From Massilia sp. ZL223 (GTDB lineage Bacteria; Pseudomonadota; Gammaproteobacteria; Burkholderiales; Burkholderiaceae_D): a DNA stretch of 63,920 bases. The stretch is from contig NZ_JAGPWD010000033.1 of the NCBI RefSeq assembly GCF_018119395.1, forward strand, positions 1 to 63,920, written 5' to 3'. The notes below the pieces were generated by a model. That model saw only the letters and a list, made by a program, of their open reading frames with translations, did not search any database and was not told the DNA's origin. This document shows, piece by piece, positions 10,651 to 21,876 of the stretch; the stretch's first letter is position 1, and the number at the start of each line of letters is the position of its first letter. The translations under genes and the position numbers were made by a program.

Positions 10651-10731
10651 CGTTATGCTTAATCGGTCGATTTGTTCGTTGGCGCGAAGCTGCGCCGTGC
10701 ACTGGATGCACGGCCACGCGCCACAGCGGCG

Positions 10732-11820
10732 TTAGCGGCCGGCGAACTCGTTCAAATAATCGACGAGGGCTTGTACACCCTCGATCGGCATCGCGTTGTA
10801 GATCGATGCCCGCATGCCGCCGACGGACTTGTGGCCCTTCAGTTGCAGCAGCCCGCGCGCCTTCGCGCCGGCCAGGAATTGTTCGTTCAGGGATTCGTCG
10901 CGCAGGTAGAACGGCACGTTCATGCGCGAACGGTATTCGGGCGCCACGCGATTCTGGTAGAAGTCGTCGGCATCCAGCGCGGCGTACAGCAGGCGCGCTT
11001 TCTCGATATTACGCTGCTCCATCGCCGCCACGCCGCCATTGCGCTTGAGCCAGGCGAACACCAGGCCGGCGATGTAGATCGAATAGGTCGGCGGCGTGTT
11101 GAACATCGATTCGTGCTCGGCCACGGTCTTCCAGTGGAAGGCGGACGGGCAGATGTTCAGCGCCTCGTTCAGCAGGTCGTCGCGCACGATCGCGAGCGTC
11201 AGGCCGGCCGGGCCGATGTTCTTCTGGGCGCCGGCGAAGATCACGCCGTATTTCGACACGTCGATTGAGCGCGACAGGATGTGCGAGGACATGTCGGCCA
11301 CGATCGGCGTGCGGGCGTCGACCTGGGGCACGAAGTTGAACTCCAGGCCGTCGATGGTTTCGTTGGTGCAGATGTGCAGGTAGGCCGCGCCGGGGGTGAG
11401 GCGCCAGGTGTCCTGCGGCGGAATGCTGGTGAAGCCGTTGGCTTCCGCGGAGGCCGCCACGTTGGCGTTGGCGTAGCGCTTGGCTTCCTTGATCGACTTG
11501 CCCGACCACGAACCCGTGTGGACGAAATCGATGGTGCCGGGCTGCGGGCAGCAGCCGAGCATGTTCATCGGGATGATGGCGTTCTGGCCCAGTCCACCGC
11601 CCTGCATGAACAGGATCTTGTAGTTGGCCGGGACGGCCAGCAGTTCGCGCAGGTCGGCTTCGGCCTGCTTGTAGATGGAGATGAATTCCGGACCGCGGTG
11701 GCTCATCTCCATCACCGACATGCCGCTGCCATGCCAGTCGAGCATCTCGGCGGCCGCCTGCTGCAGCACTTCTTTCGGGAGGACGGCCGGGCCGGCCGAA
11801 AAGTTGAAGATCTGGGTCAT
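10732..11820 (-). CDS. serC: phosphoserine aminotransferase
   Basis: The 362-residue class V PLP aminotransferase makes phosphoserine from 3-phosphohydroxypyruvate; it also acts in PLP synthesis in some bacteria. It opens with the family motif IFNFSAGPAVLP. Lys200 in FAGAQKNIGPAG binds PLP. MSHRGPEF and GGGLGQN are further family motifs. It is followed by an 81-base spacer holding a perfect 8-bp stem (10694-10701 with 10707-10714) before pheA. Confidence 0.97.
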   Translation of the reverse strand: MTQIFNFSAGPAVLPKEVLQQAAAEMLDWHGSGMSVMEMSHRGPEFISIYKQAEADLRELLAVPANYKILFMQGGGLGQNAIIPMNMLGCCPQPGTIDFVHTGSWSGKSIKEAKRYANANVAASAEANGFTSIPPQDTWRLTPGAAYLHICTNETIDGLEFNFVPQVDARTPIVADMSSHILSRSIDVSKYGVIFAGAQKNIGPAGLTLAIVRDDLLNEALNICPSAFHWKTVAEHESMFNTPPTYSIYIAGLVFAWLKRNGGVAAMEQRNIEKARLLYAALDADDFYQNRVAPEYRSRMNVPFYLRDESLNEQFLAGAKARGLLQLKGHKSVGGMRASIYNAMPIEGVQALVDYLNEFAGR

Positions 11821-11838
11821 GCGGTCCTTTCTTGCCGA

Positions 11839-12378
11839 TTACTGTTTCTGAGCTTCTTGCAACGCCTGCTGCATCAGATTGCCGATGCGCGGCAGGACGA
11901 TCTTCTGGCTCAGCGCCATGCTTTCCGCGGACAGCTTCGGCATCATCGTCATCATCTTGCGGCCCAGCGGCGTGGTGTAGAAGGCGGTGAGTTCCCTGAT
12001 TTCGGCAGCCGTGAAATTGTTGGCGTAGATGGGCACCATCTCGGCCAGCATCTCGTCGACCAGGACCGGATCGCGGAACATCTGGTTCATTGCCTTCGCC
12101 ACACCGGGGAGGACCTTGTCGACCTTCGCCATCGCATCGCGCTTCTGCTCGGCGCTCAGGCTCGTATCGCTCTGGATCATGCTGGCCGCCTGCGCACGCA
12201 TCATGGCCGGCATCGCCTTTTCCATTTCAGCGAAGGAGCCGAGCATGGCCTTGCGCGCGTCCATCACCTCGAGCAGCTTCTTCGCCGCCGCGGTCGTTTG
12301 TGCATCGGCAGCGTGGGCGATGGTCGGCAGGCCGGCGAAGGCGGCGGCAGCGGCGAGGACGAGAGCGATTTTTTTCAT
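11839..12378 (-). CDS. DUF2059 domain-containing exported protein
   Basis: The 179-residue protein has a clear signal peptide (MKKIALVLAAAAAFAGLPTIAHA). An alpha-helical DUF2059 domain follows, ending in FYTTPLGRKMMTMMPKL. The family is periplasmic and of unknown function. It is placed between gyrA and serC, 18 bases ahead of serC, and is probably co-transcribed. No enzyme motif is visible. Confidence 0.85.
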   Translation of the reverse strand: MKKIALVLAAAAAFAGLPTIAHAADAQTTAAAKKLLEVMDARKAMLGSFAEMEKAMPAMMRAQAASMIQSDTSLSAEQKRDAMAKVDKVLPGVAKAMNQMFRDPVLVDEMLAEMVPIYANNFTAAEIRELTAFYTTPLGRKMMTMMPKLSAESMALSQKIVLPRIGNLMQQALQEAQKQ

Positions 12379-12449
12379 TGAGACTCCGGGCGGGCCGGTG
12401 CGCCCGTTGAGAACTGCGTGTGGACAGCCGGCTTACCAGGCCGGCCGGC

Positions 12450-12470
12450 GGCGGGAGCGCCGCTCCCGCC
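12450..12470. other. GC-rich palindrome between gyrA and the DUF2059 gene
   Basis: A perfect 8-bp stem GGCGGGAG/CTCCCGCC has a 5-base loop. No T tract follows on the minus strand, so it is a weak terminator candidate or an mRNA-processing or stability structure. Confidence 0.4.
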
Positions 12471-12488
12471 GTGTTGCTGCTGTGCGCC

Positions 12489-15104
<2,616 letters not shown>

Positions 15105-15153
15105 GGGGCGGGTCGGCTGCTTTTCAGCGTTTGGTTATGAGTTGCAACGGACG

Positions 15154-15162
15154 ATTCTACCA
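15154..15162 (-). promoter_or_regulatory. extended -10 element of the gyrA promoter
   Basis: On the minus strand the sequence reads TGGTAGAAT, an extended -10 (TGn plus TAGAAT). It is about 50 bases upstream of the gyrA ATG. No convincing -35 hexamer at 17 bp was found, as expected for extended -10 promoters. Confidence 0.5.
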
Positions 15163-15480
15163 CGCGCGCCTTAGCTGCTGCGCAATTCCTCCGAGGCTTT
15201 TCAGCGCCCGTTTCGAGGGTGAGTCAAGCGCGAAATGTCGAGGATGGTCAACGGAGCGTAAATTTGCTTGCCGAAACGTTGCATATAAACAACGTCAAGC
15301 AAATAATGCTTGAAGTTTGATTTAGGTGTAGTCGTGCGATTTTTGCGCGTATGGCAAAATGGGCAGGAAGTTAATTGCTCGTTTCACAATACGAAACAGA
15401 CTGCTCGGCCGCTGTGTTATCATCCTGACTACACGGAGCCTGTCTGCTTCGCTAGGAATCTACCGAAAGGAAAAAACAAC
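15163..15480. other. divergent intergenic region between gyrA and the ompA-like gene
   Basis: No gene was seen. The segment is less GC-rich than its flanks and contains a 6-bp inverted repeat CAAGCA/TGCTTG (15296-15301 with 15307-15312). The ompA-like promoter must lie here, with TTATCAT near 15417-15423 as a possible -10, but no clear -35 could be assigned. A strong purine-rich ribosome site (GAAAGGAAAA) precedes 15481. Confidence 0.5.
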
Positions 15481-16197
15481 ATGAATAAATTGGCCACCTT
15501 CTTGCTCGCAGCGTCGGCCGCGATCGCGGGCAACGCATTTGCGCAGAGCGCACCGCCGTACGCACCGCTGACCACCGACATCCAGGCGCGCACCCCGTAC
15601 AGCGCCTACGTCCAGGACAGCCGCGGCGTGATCGCCCGTAATCCTTTCGGCCTGTGCTGGCGTACCGGCTACTGGACCCCGGCCGACGCGGTCCCGGGCT
15701 GCGACGCACCGCTGTGCGTCCCGCCTGAAAAGCTCGAAAACGGCAAGTGCGTCGCTCCGCCGCCACCGCCGGCACCTGCCCCGGCTCCGGTTGCCGAACC
15801 GGCACCTGCCCCGGCACCGGCTCCGGTCCCGACCTCGGAAAAGGTGAGCTACTCGGCTGACGCCTTCTTCGACTTCGACAAGGCTGTGCTGAAGCCGGCC
15901 GGCAAGAAGTCGCTGGACGACCTGGTCTCGAAGCTGAGCGACATGAACCTGGAAGTCATCATCGCCGTCGGCCACACCGACTCGATCGGCACCGATGCCT
16001 ACAACCAGAAGCTGTCGATCCGCCGCGCCGAAGCCGTCAAGGCTTACCTGAAGGGCAAGGGCGTGGAAGAGAACCGCATCTACACCGAAGGCAAGGGCGA
16101 GAAGCAGCCTGAAGCGTCGAACAAGACCTCGGCCGGCCGCGCCAAGAACCGCCGCGTGGAAATCGAAGTCGTCGGTACCCGTACCGTCAACAAGTAA
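15481..16197 (+). CDS. OmpA family outer-membrane/peptidoglycan-binding protein
   Basis: The 238-residue protein has a signal peptide (MNKLATFLLAASAAIAG, cut near AFA-QS). A short central region has four Cys residues (LCWRTGYW, GCDAPLCVP, GKCVAP). A Pro/Ala linker runs about 96-118. The OmpA C-terminal peptidoglycan-binding domain follows (about 122-235), with FDFDKAVLKPAG, GHTDSIGTDAYN and LSIRRAEAVKAYL. There is no N-terminal beta-barrel, so it is the small OmpA/Pal-like type common in Burkholderiales. Start chosen at 15481, where the signal peptide and ribosome site agree. A strong terminator follows. Confidence 0.92.
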   Translation: MNKLATFLLAASAAIAGNAFAQSAPPYAPLTTDIQARTPYSAYVQDSRGVIARNPFGLCWRTGYWTPADAVPGCDAPLCVPPEKLENGKCVAPPPPPAPAPAPVAEPAPAPAPAPVPTSEKVSYSADAFFDFDKAVLKPAGKKSLDDLVSKLSDMNLEVIIAVGHTDSIGTDAYNQKLSIRRAEAVKAYLKGKGVEENRIYTEGKGEKQPEASNKTSAGRAKNRRVEIEVVGTRTVNK

Positions 16198-16214
16198 TCC
16201 ACGAAGTGCCCATG

Positions 16215-16240
16215 AACCCCGCTTCGGCGGGGTTTTTTTT
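16215..16240 (+). terminator. intrinsic terminator of the ompA-like gene
   Basis: The stem AACCCCGC/GCGGGGTT (16215-16222 with 16227-16234) has a TTCG tetraloop and a run of T residues after it. It is 18 bases past the stop. Confidence 0.9.
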
Positions 16241-16290
16241 CGTATGTGCATCGGGACTCGCGCAGGGTTCAAGCCGCCTACTTATCACAA

Positions 16291-16324
16291 CGTCACTCCG
16301 GCGAAGGCCGGAATCCAAGTTTCC
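16291..16324. repeat. dispersed REP-like palindrome, copy 4
   Basis: The unit is CGTCACTCCGGCG-AAGGCCGGAATCCAAGTTTCC, in the same orientation as copy 2. It lies in the ompA-ubiG gap. Confidence 0.8.
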
Positions 16325-16394
16325 ACGCAACACTACCGACATTTTTCCTGCCGCGAACTTGTCCCCCACCCCATTTCCGCTATTATTCCGAGCT

Positions 16395-17099
16395 ATGACG
16401 ACGACCAACGCCGACCCCTTAGAAATCCAGAAATTCAGCGAACTGGCCCACCGCTGGTGGGACCCGACTTCTGAATTCCGTCCGCTGCACGAGATCAACC
16501 CCCTGCGCCTCGAGTGGATCAACGCGCGCGCCCCCCTGGCCGGCAAGAACGTGATCGACATCGGCTGCGGCGGCGGCGTGCTGTCCGAATCCATGGCGCG
16601 CAAGGGCGCCAAGGTGACCGGCATCGACCTGTCCAAGAAGGCCCTGAAGGTGGCCGACTTGCACAGCCTGGAATCTGGCGTCGAGGTGCGCTACAAGCAC
16701 ATCGCCGCCGAAGAGATGGCGGCGGCCGAGGCGGGCCAGTTCGACGTCGTCACCTGCATGGAGATGCTCGAGCACGTGCCGGACCCGGCATCGATCGTCC
16801 AGGCCGCAGCAAGCCTGGTGAAACCGGGCGGCCACGTGTTCTTCTCGACCCTGAACCGCAATCCCAAGTCCTATCTGTTCGCCGTGATCGGCGCCGAATA
16901 CATCCTGCGCATGCTGCCGCGCGGCACGCACGACTACGGCAAGTTCATCACGCCGTCCGAGCTGGCGCATTACGCGCGCCAGGCCGGCCTGCAGGTGGAT
17001 AGCATGAAGGGCCTGACCTACAACCCGATCACCAAGATCTATTCGCTGAACAACGACACCGATGTGAACTACATGGTGGCGTGCAGCAAGCCGCTTTAA
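16395..17099 (+). CDS. ubiG: ubiquinone biosynthesis O-methyltransferase
   Basis: The 234-residue SAM-dependent enzyme catalyses both O-methylations of ubiquinone synthesis. Family features are ELAHRWWDPTSEFRPLHEIN (16-35) and the SAM motif DIGCGGGVLSESMA with GIDLSKKAL. The start MTTTNADPLEIQ (16395) matches the family N-terminus. Gph follows 19 bases later, the usual ubiG-gph pairing. Confidence 0.96.
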   Translation: MTTTNADPLEIQKFSELAHRWWDPTSEFRPLHEINPLRLEWINARAPLAGKNVIDIGCGGGVLSESMARKGAKVTGIDLSKKALKVADLHSLESGVEVRYKHIAAEEMAAAEAGQFDVVTCMEMLEHVPDPASIVQAAASLVKPGGHVFFSTLNRNPKSYLFAVIGAEYILRMLPRGTHDYGKFITPSELAHYARQAGLQVDSMKGLTYNPITKIYSLNNDTDVNYMVACSKPL

Positions 17100-17118
17100 A
17101 CCTGTTTCCTGATCCCTC

Positions 17119-17826
17119 ATGACTTTCCCGACCGTTCTGCCGGCACCGCGTGCCATCCTGTTCGATCTCGACGGCACCCTGGCCGACACGGCGCCCGACC
17201 TGGCGGCGGCCGTCAACTGGCTGCGCACCGAGCGCGGCCTGTCTCCGACGCCCTACGACATCCTGCGCCCGACCGCCTCGGCCGGCGCGCGCGGCATGAT
17301 CGGCGCCGCCTTCGGCCTGGCGCCGGGCGACGAGGGTTATGAGGAGTTGCGCCTGGCCTGGTTCGACCGCTACCAGTCGGCCATGTGGCTGCATACCAGC
17401 CTGTTCGAGGGCATCCAGGAACTGCTGGACGGTATCGAACAAGCCGGCATGAGCTGGGGCATCGTCACCAACAAACCGGCCCGCTTCACCGATCCGCTGG
17501 TGCCGAACATCGGCCTGGCGCACGCCGGCTGCATCGTCTCGGGCGACACCACCCCACACGCCAAGCCCCACCCTGCCCCGCTACTGGAAGGCGCGCGCCG
17601 CCTGGGCCTGGCGCCGGAGCAGTGCTGGTACGTGGGTGACGACCTGCGCGACATCGAAGCTGGCCGCGCCGCCGGCATGGTCACCGTGGCCTGCGGCTGG
17701 GGCTATTGCGGTTCGATCGAACCATCGACCTGGGGCGCCGACTACCTGCTCGACTCGCCGGCCCACCTGATGCAGACCCTGCGCGAAGTGATCGATGCCG
17801 TCCGCCAGGCCGAAGGCGTTGCCTGA
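17119..17826 (+). CDS. gph: phosphoglycolate phosphatase (HAD superfamily)
   Basis: The 235-residue HAD hydrolase removes phosphate from 2-phosphoglycolate, a product of DNA repair and oxygenation. The nucleophile motif is ILFDLDGTLADTAPD, with Asp16 and Asp18. Motif II is IVTNKP. Motif III/IV is YVGDDLRDIEAGRAAGM. HAD paralogues are hard to separate, but the ubiG-gph neighbourhood supports this call. Confidence 0.88.
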   Translation: MTFPTVLPAPRAILFDLDGTLADTAPDLAAAVNWLRTERGLSPTPYDILRPTASAGARGMIGAAFGLAPGDEGYEELRLAWFDRYQSAMWLHTSLFEGIQELLDGIEQAGMSWGIVTNKPARFTDPLVPNIGLAHAGCIVSGDTTPHAKPHPAPLLEGARRLGLAPEQCWYVGDDLRDIEAGRAAGMVTVACGWGYCGSIEPSTWGADYLLDSPAHLMQTLREVIDAVRQAEGVA

Positions 17827-17945
17827 CCCGGCGACATTGCTGGGTTACATCTATTTACGATTGATACAGGCTACCGTCTATCTCTGAGTCAGGCCTGCCA
17901 TTAATCTACTCCTGCACGACAACAAAACGTCTTAGGGAGCAGAAC

Positions 17946-18587
17946 ATGGAAACGACTCAGACCACCAACCGCATCCACCCGATCATGGCAGCCGCTGCCG
18001 CCTCGGTCATCATCGTCAGTCTGACCGGCGCCGCCGCCATCACCGGCCTGCTGCCGAGCTCGAAAAGCGCGCCTGAGCCGATGGCGAACCAGCAGCAGCT
18101 CGCCGCCATGGCAGCCGCTTCGCCCTACGCCATGCAGAGCAGCGTGACGCCGGCCGCCGGTGTCCAGGGCCAGGCGCAAGTGGCCATGCCGCAGATGGCG
18201 ATGCCTGCAGCACCGCAGATGGTGCCGGCGATGGCCGCGGCGCAACCGGTTCCGGTCGCCTATGCCCAGCCGCAGCCTGCTCCTCAGCCGACCGTGATCG
18301 TCAAGGAACGCGTGGTCGAGAAGCCGGTGGTGAGGGTGGTCGAGAAGACCCGCGTGGTGCACGCCGCGCCGAAGCAGACCCACTATCACGAGCCGCGCTA
18401 CCAGCCGGCCCCGGCGCCCGCTCCGGCCCAGCCGAACTATGTCGGCATCGGCACCGGCGCAGTGATCGGCGGCCTGATCGGCAACCAGATCGGCGGCGGC
18501 AACGGCAAGAAGCTGGCCACCGTGGCCGGCGTGATCGGCGGCGGCATCATCGGCAACCAGATTGCCAACGCGAACGCCAACCGCTGA
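17946..18587 (+). CDS. glycine-zipper 2TM domain protein
   Basis: The 213-residue protein has an N-terminal hydrophobic segment (about 13-37) and a long Ala/Pro/Gln/Met-rich region. A basic stretch (VVEKPVVRVVEKTRVV) follows, and then a C-terminal glycine-zipper pair (GTGAVIGGLIGNQIGG and VAGVIGGGIIGNQIAN). This last feature is the SlyB/17-kDa-antigen type seen in envelope proteins. There is no lipobox cysteine, so it is probably anchored by its N-terminal helix. The function is unknown. A strong terminator follows. Confidence 0.85.
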   Translation: METTQTTNRIHPIMAAAAASVIIVSLTGAAAITGLLPSSKSAPEPMANQQQLAAMAAASPYAMQSSVTPAAGVQGQAQVAMPQMAMPAAPQMVPAMAAAQPVPVAYAQPQPAPQPTVIVKERVVEKPVVRVVEKTRVVHAAPKQTHYHEPRYQPAPAPAPAQPNYVGIGTGAVIGGLIGNQIGGGNGKKLATVAGVIGGGIIGNQIANANANR

Positions 18588-18610
18588 TTCGTCTCCAGCG
18601 CAATGAAATG

Positions 18611-18642
18611 AAAGCCGCAGGCACTCAGCCTGCGGCTTTTTT
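18611..18642 (+). terminator. intrinsic terminator of the glycine-zipper gene
   Basis: The 12-bp stem AAAGCCGCAGGC/GCCTGCGGCTTT (18611-18622 with 18628-18639) is followed by T residues. It overlaps the 3' end of the convergent methyltransferase gene. Confidence 0.9.
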
Positions 18643-19482
18643 TCTGAATACGCCGACGATGATATCGCTCGGGAACATGCGCAGCACCGGGATGGCGGCC
18701 ATGATCGCCACGTACTGCGCGTAGAGCGACAGGGTCGGCACGTTGCCGGCGCAGCGCAGCCGCTCCAGCAATCCCCTGGCGCGCAGGGCGGGCAGCTCGG
18801 CGGCCTCGGCCAGTTCGAAGCCCTGCCCCGCCACCAGCTGGCACAGGTTGCGCGCATTGAAGTAGTGGACATGCGGCGACGGCAGGTCTTTCTGCCACAG
18901 GCGCTCGAAAGGCGCGCGCCAGCCCAGGCGGGCGATCAGTTTCGACAGGCGGTAGAAGAAGCCGCGGCTGTTGGGCAGGTTGAGGATGAGGATGCCGCCC
19001 TCGTCGAGCCGCTCGCGGCAGGCGGCCAGCGCGCTGCGGATGTCGGGGATATGCTCGATGACGTCGTTGAACACGATCACGTCGAAGCGCTCTCCTTCCG
19101 CCAGCACGTCGGGGAAATAACCGGAGCGCACCGGCAGCCCGCGCGCAGCGGCACGGCTGCCGACCACGGCGTCGGGCTCGACGCCGAGCACGTCGAAATC
19201 CGCGCGCGCCGTTTCCAGGAACCAGCCATGGGCGCTGCCGACGTCCAGCAGCCGGCGCGCGTTCGGCCGCGCATGCTTCTTCGCGTAGTGGACGATGGTC
19301 TTGAAGTTCTCCAGGCGCAGCGCCTTGAGCCCCGCTTCGCGCTCGGCCTCATTGACCTCGGGCCCGGTGTGGGCGTTGATCGCGGGAGTGAGGGCGGCGC
19401 TTTCGTAGCAGCAGGCGGGACAGGTTGCGTGCCAACCGGCGAGCCCGGCCATTTGAGGATTACCACACACGATGCATGCCAT
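18625..19482 (-). CDS. class I SAM-dependent methyltransferase with N-terminal zinc ribbon
   Basis: The 285-residue protein starts MACIVCGNPQ. Two CxxC-type pairs (CIVCG and CPACC) form a small zinc ribbon in the first 40 residues. A Rossmann methyltransferase follows, with RRLLDVGSAHGWFLETAR, FDVIVFNDVIEHI and GGILILNLPNSRG. A hydrophobic helix (YAQYVAIMAAIPVLRMF) lies near the C-terminus. Similar proteins act in surface-glycan or rhamnan pathways. The substrate is not deducible. An upstream in-frame ATG at 19506 is possible. The region is otherwise isolated from other glycan genes. Confidence 0.8.
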   Translation of the reverse strand: MACIVCGNPQMAGLAGWHATCPACCYESAALTPAINAHTGPEVNEAEREAGLKALRLENFKTIVHYAKKHARPNARRLLDVGSAHGWFLETARADFDVLGVEPDAVVGSRAAARGLPVRSGYFPDVLAEGERFDVIVFNDVIEHIPDIRSALAACRERLDEGGILILNLPNSRGFFYRLSKLIARLGWRAPFERLWQKDLPSPHVHYFNARNLCQLVAGQGFELAEAAELPALRARGLLERLRCAGNVPTLSLYAQYVAIMAAIPVLRMFPSDIIVGVFRKKAAG

Positions 19483-19620
19483 ACGGGGAGCCTCTCGATG
19501 TGTCATGGAGAGCCCTAGCATATTGCAATTCAGGCATGCATTGTCAACTTTCTTTAACCGTGTCGCGCCGATGTGGCGCAGGCTGCGGGAGCCTGCCGCC
19601 ACACGATCGCGGCCGCCGGC

Positions 19621-20217
19621 CTAGCGGACGTACGCGCGCCGGCGCCGCAGCATGGCCAGGCTGGCCACGCCAATCCCGAACACCATCACGCTGCCCGGCT
19701 CCGGCACCTCGGTGAGGAAGCCGCGTATTTCCCCGGCCCGGACAGCGGAAGTATGGATGTTCAGGTAGGCCCGGCCAGAGGCGAGCCCGGCCAGCAAGGC
19801 CAGGCGGGCGCTGTCCACGCTTCCGCCGTTGGCATTGATGAAATTGATGTTGTAGGTGCTTGCGTTCAGCAGGTCGAACACCTCCGTGTAGCTCCCCGAG
19901 GTAACGCCGAGCGGGAAGGCGGGGAAGGTCGGCAGCGAGGTCGCAACGCCGGCAGTACCGTCGAATGGATCCACCGTGCAGCAATGGATGTGCGAAGCCG
20001 TTGTCGGCCCCATTAAACCGGAAAAGCTCGCGTTCACGGTCATCATGTTGGTCGCATCGTCGATGAATACCGTCGTGAAGCCGGTGGCGGGCGATGCGTT
20101 TGGCGGGTCTTCGGCCGCACCGCTCAGGGCCGCCTCGTAGCGGATGATGTCCGCGTGCGCGGCGCCGGCACACAACAGTAGCAAGGATGCACACAAGCTG
20201 AGGGCAAGACGTTTCAT
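19621..20217 (-). CDS. CHRD domain protein with PEP-CTERM sorting signal
   Basis: The 198-residue exported protein has a signal peptide (MKRLALSLCASLLLLCAGAAHA). A CHRD domain occupies about 24-168 (EAALSGAAEDPPNASPATG ... ASHIHCC ... INAN ... AYLNIHTSAVRAGEIRGFL). The C-terminal PEP-CTERM signal has VPEPGS (171-176), a hydrophobic helix and RRRR. The signal targets proteins to an exosortase/EpsH system that anchors or releases them at the surface, often with exopolysaccharide. No exosortase gene is in this window, so it must be elsewhere. Confidence 0.92.
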   Translation of the reverse strand: MKRLALSLCASLLLLCAGAAHADIIRYEAALSGAAEDPPNASPATGFTTVFIDDATNMMTVNASFSGLMGPTTASHIHCCTVDPFDGTAGVATSLPTFPAFPLGVTSGSYTEVFDLLNASTYNINFINANGGSVDSARLALLAGLASGRAYLNIHTSAVRAGEIRGFLTEVPEPGSVMVFGIGVASLAMLRRRRAYVR

Positions 20218-20540
20218 GACTTCTCCTTCCGCAGGGTTTGCTATTCATTCAGCATAAAGCGTGCCTGTACGTACGGCAGAGGCTAAGGCCGCAAAAACTG
20301 CTCAGCTCCTAGCGCATATGTAAAGCTGGCCGACATTGAAATCGATGCTGGCGATCAACGCATTCTCGAATGCCGCCGGGATAGAATTACTGATGAGAGT
20401 GACCGGAGTCTGGCGCGCGATGCTCTTGCTTTTGTTTATGCGACATCGACCCAATTTCGCCTGTAAAGATCGCTGACAAGGGCGAAGCCGTACGGCTGGG
20501 GAGTTCGGCTGGCGTTCTAAGCCTGATCTAAGCAAAACCG
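20218..20540. other. intergenic region upstream of ssrA
   Basis: No credible gene was seen. Readings on the minus strand run on into the tmRNA and lack codon bias or family similarity. The segment holds the divergent promoters of the PEP-CTERM gene and ssrA. Confidence 0.4.
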
Positions 20541-20569
20541 CTGTACATCCATGCAGCTTGGGGTACAAT
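20541..20569 (+). promoter_or_regulatory. probable ssrA promoter
   Basis: The -10 is TACAAT (20564-20569). A weak -35, CTGTAC (20541-20546), lies 17 bp before it. The predicted start falls close to the mature 5' end at 20585. Confidence 0.5.
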
Positions 20570-20584
20570 GGAGGTTCTCTCGTT

Positions 20585-20943
20585 GGGGGCGACCTGGTTT
20601 CGACGTGGGTTGCAAAGCAGCGCAGGGCATACCGAGGGCTGGTTACCTCGTAAATACACCCAGAAATCAATAACTGCAAACGATAACTCGTACGCACTCG
20701 CAGCTTAATTGCTGCTAGCTCCACACCACCTCGCCTCTGGGGTGTACCGCAAGGTTCGTGGAGTCATTTACAGAGGCTCGCAGTAGGCCGGGTTACTTGG
20801 TCGACTGCTAAATAATAGGTAACTCGCTTAGTCAAAGGGTGCACATCCCCGTTGCCTAAGTTAAATTAATTGATAGTGCTAAGTATGTAGAACTGTCTGT
20901 AGAGTGCTTGCGGACGCGGGTTCAATTCCCGCCGCCTCCACCA
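20585..20943 (+). ncRNA. ssrA: transfer-messenger RNA (tmRNA)
   Basis: The RNA rescues stalled ribosomes and tags nascent proteins for degradation. The tRNA-like acceptor stem pairs GGGGGCG (20585-20591) with CGCCTCC (20933-20939), followed by A and the encoded CCA. The T-arm GGTTCAATTCC is present. The tag reading frame runs from GCA at 20676 to TAA at 20706-20708 and encodes ANDNSYALAA, which ends in the protease signal ALAA. The length is about 359 nt, normal for a one-piece tmRNA. Confidence 0.97.
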
Positions 20944-20952
20944 ACCTCTTCC

Positions 20953-20986
20953 AAAAGCCGCTGATTCTTCAGCGGCTTTTCTTTTT
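20953..20986 (+). terminator. ssrA terminator
   Basis: A perfect 12-bp stem (20953-20964 with 20969-20980) AAAAGCCGCTGA/TCAGCGGCTTTT is followed by CTTTTT. It lies 9 bases after the tmRNA CCA. Confidence 0.92.
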
Positions 20987-21177
20987 CAACAGTTATTTCA
21001 TCCTCGGTCCCGAAGTGCGAACCGAGCCGCATGACCTATCAAGTTACTTTCGTCTGCAGCGTGACTGATGAGCGAAATACCTCAACCCTGTCCTAAGCAA
21101 GCAGAAACCAAAGAGACCTGATTTCTGGATAGGTGAGGCCGTGCTCACAGCCTCATAATTTCCCGCGCTAGAGACAA

Positions 21178-21876
21178 TTATCTAAATTTATTTTTGCAAT
21201 GATTTGCCAACGCAATCATTAAATCGACGCACCCTTCACGAACCGAATGAAGATACTCGTGATCTATAGATAAAAAATCTTCCGTAGTCGGCACCACTCC
21301 CACCTCCCGCACTTTGCTCCTATAAATATCATTTACAACCCAGCCGTTATGCACTCCGAGATCCCGTCGGCATTTCGCCTCGACGAAAATAGGCCACGTT
21401 TTTTTAAAAAGTGCCTCATCAGCAGATAAAACAGTCATCAGATCTTTTTTGTAATCGTTGGGCCTTTTGAACAGCATATCACTGGCAAACCGCTCCGCAG
21501 CAAGCATCTTGACATCATCAATCGATGATAATTCGAGCAAAATTTTGAGATCAAACGAGGTTTTTCCCGCTTTCTCTGGATGTTTAAGCAATACGGCCAC
21601 GATCAAATCTTGGAAGTACGCCTCCACCTCTGAAATCGTTGCAATAAGGGTTAACCCATCCAAAAAGGATACAACTCTGAACTCAGGGATGTTAATGTCC
21701 GGATGATTTTGATGACCCTCCGGGATATGTGCCGCCATTTTCTTAAACATAGGCGCAAATGGCGATTCCGAATTTTTCGAAATTTGCCCCAATCCCTCTA
21801 ACGCAATTTGACTTATTTGTGAAAGGGCGACAATACGGTTCGCACGCTCGCTAAATATTTCTCTAAAAGATTTCAT
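21178..21876 (-). CDS. HEPN-like protein, possible RNase (lone accessory gene)
   Basis: The 232-residue, mostly alpha-helical protein shows no signal peptide. Near the C-terminus, CRRDLGVHNGW contains Arg171-Asp172-x3-His176-Asn177. This matches the HEPN ribonuclease motif (R-polar-x3-H). An acidic helix SEVEAYFQDLIV (82-93) could supply the upstream conserved Glu/Asp of HEPN folds. Codon use and base composition are clearly AT-richer than the neighbours, which suggests recent acquisition. It stands alone just past ssrA, a common island site. No MNT antitoxin partner, integrase or phage gene is visible. The role as toxin, anti-phage RNase or inactive HEPN protein is unproven. Confidence 0.65.
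   Translation of the reverse strand: MKSFREIFSERANRIVALSQISQIALEGLGQISKNSESPFAPMFKKMAAHIPEGHQNHPDINIPEFRVVSFLDGLTLIATISEVEAYFQDLIVAVLLKHPEKAGKTSFDLKILLELSSIDDVKMLAAERFASDMLFKRPNDYKKDLMTVLSADEALFKKTWPIFVEAKCRRDLGVHNGWVVNDIYRSKVREVGVVPTTEDFLSIDHEYLHSVREGCVDLMIALANHCKNKFR

Noticed and set aside
20302..20724. A 140-residue minus-strand frame over the tmRNA
   Set aside because: It overlaps most of the first third of ssrA, has unusual composition and no family match.
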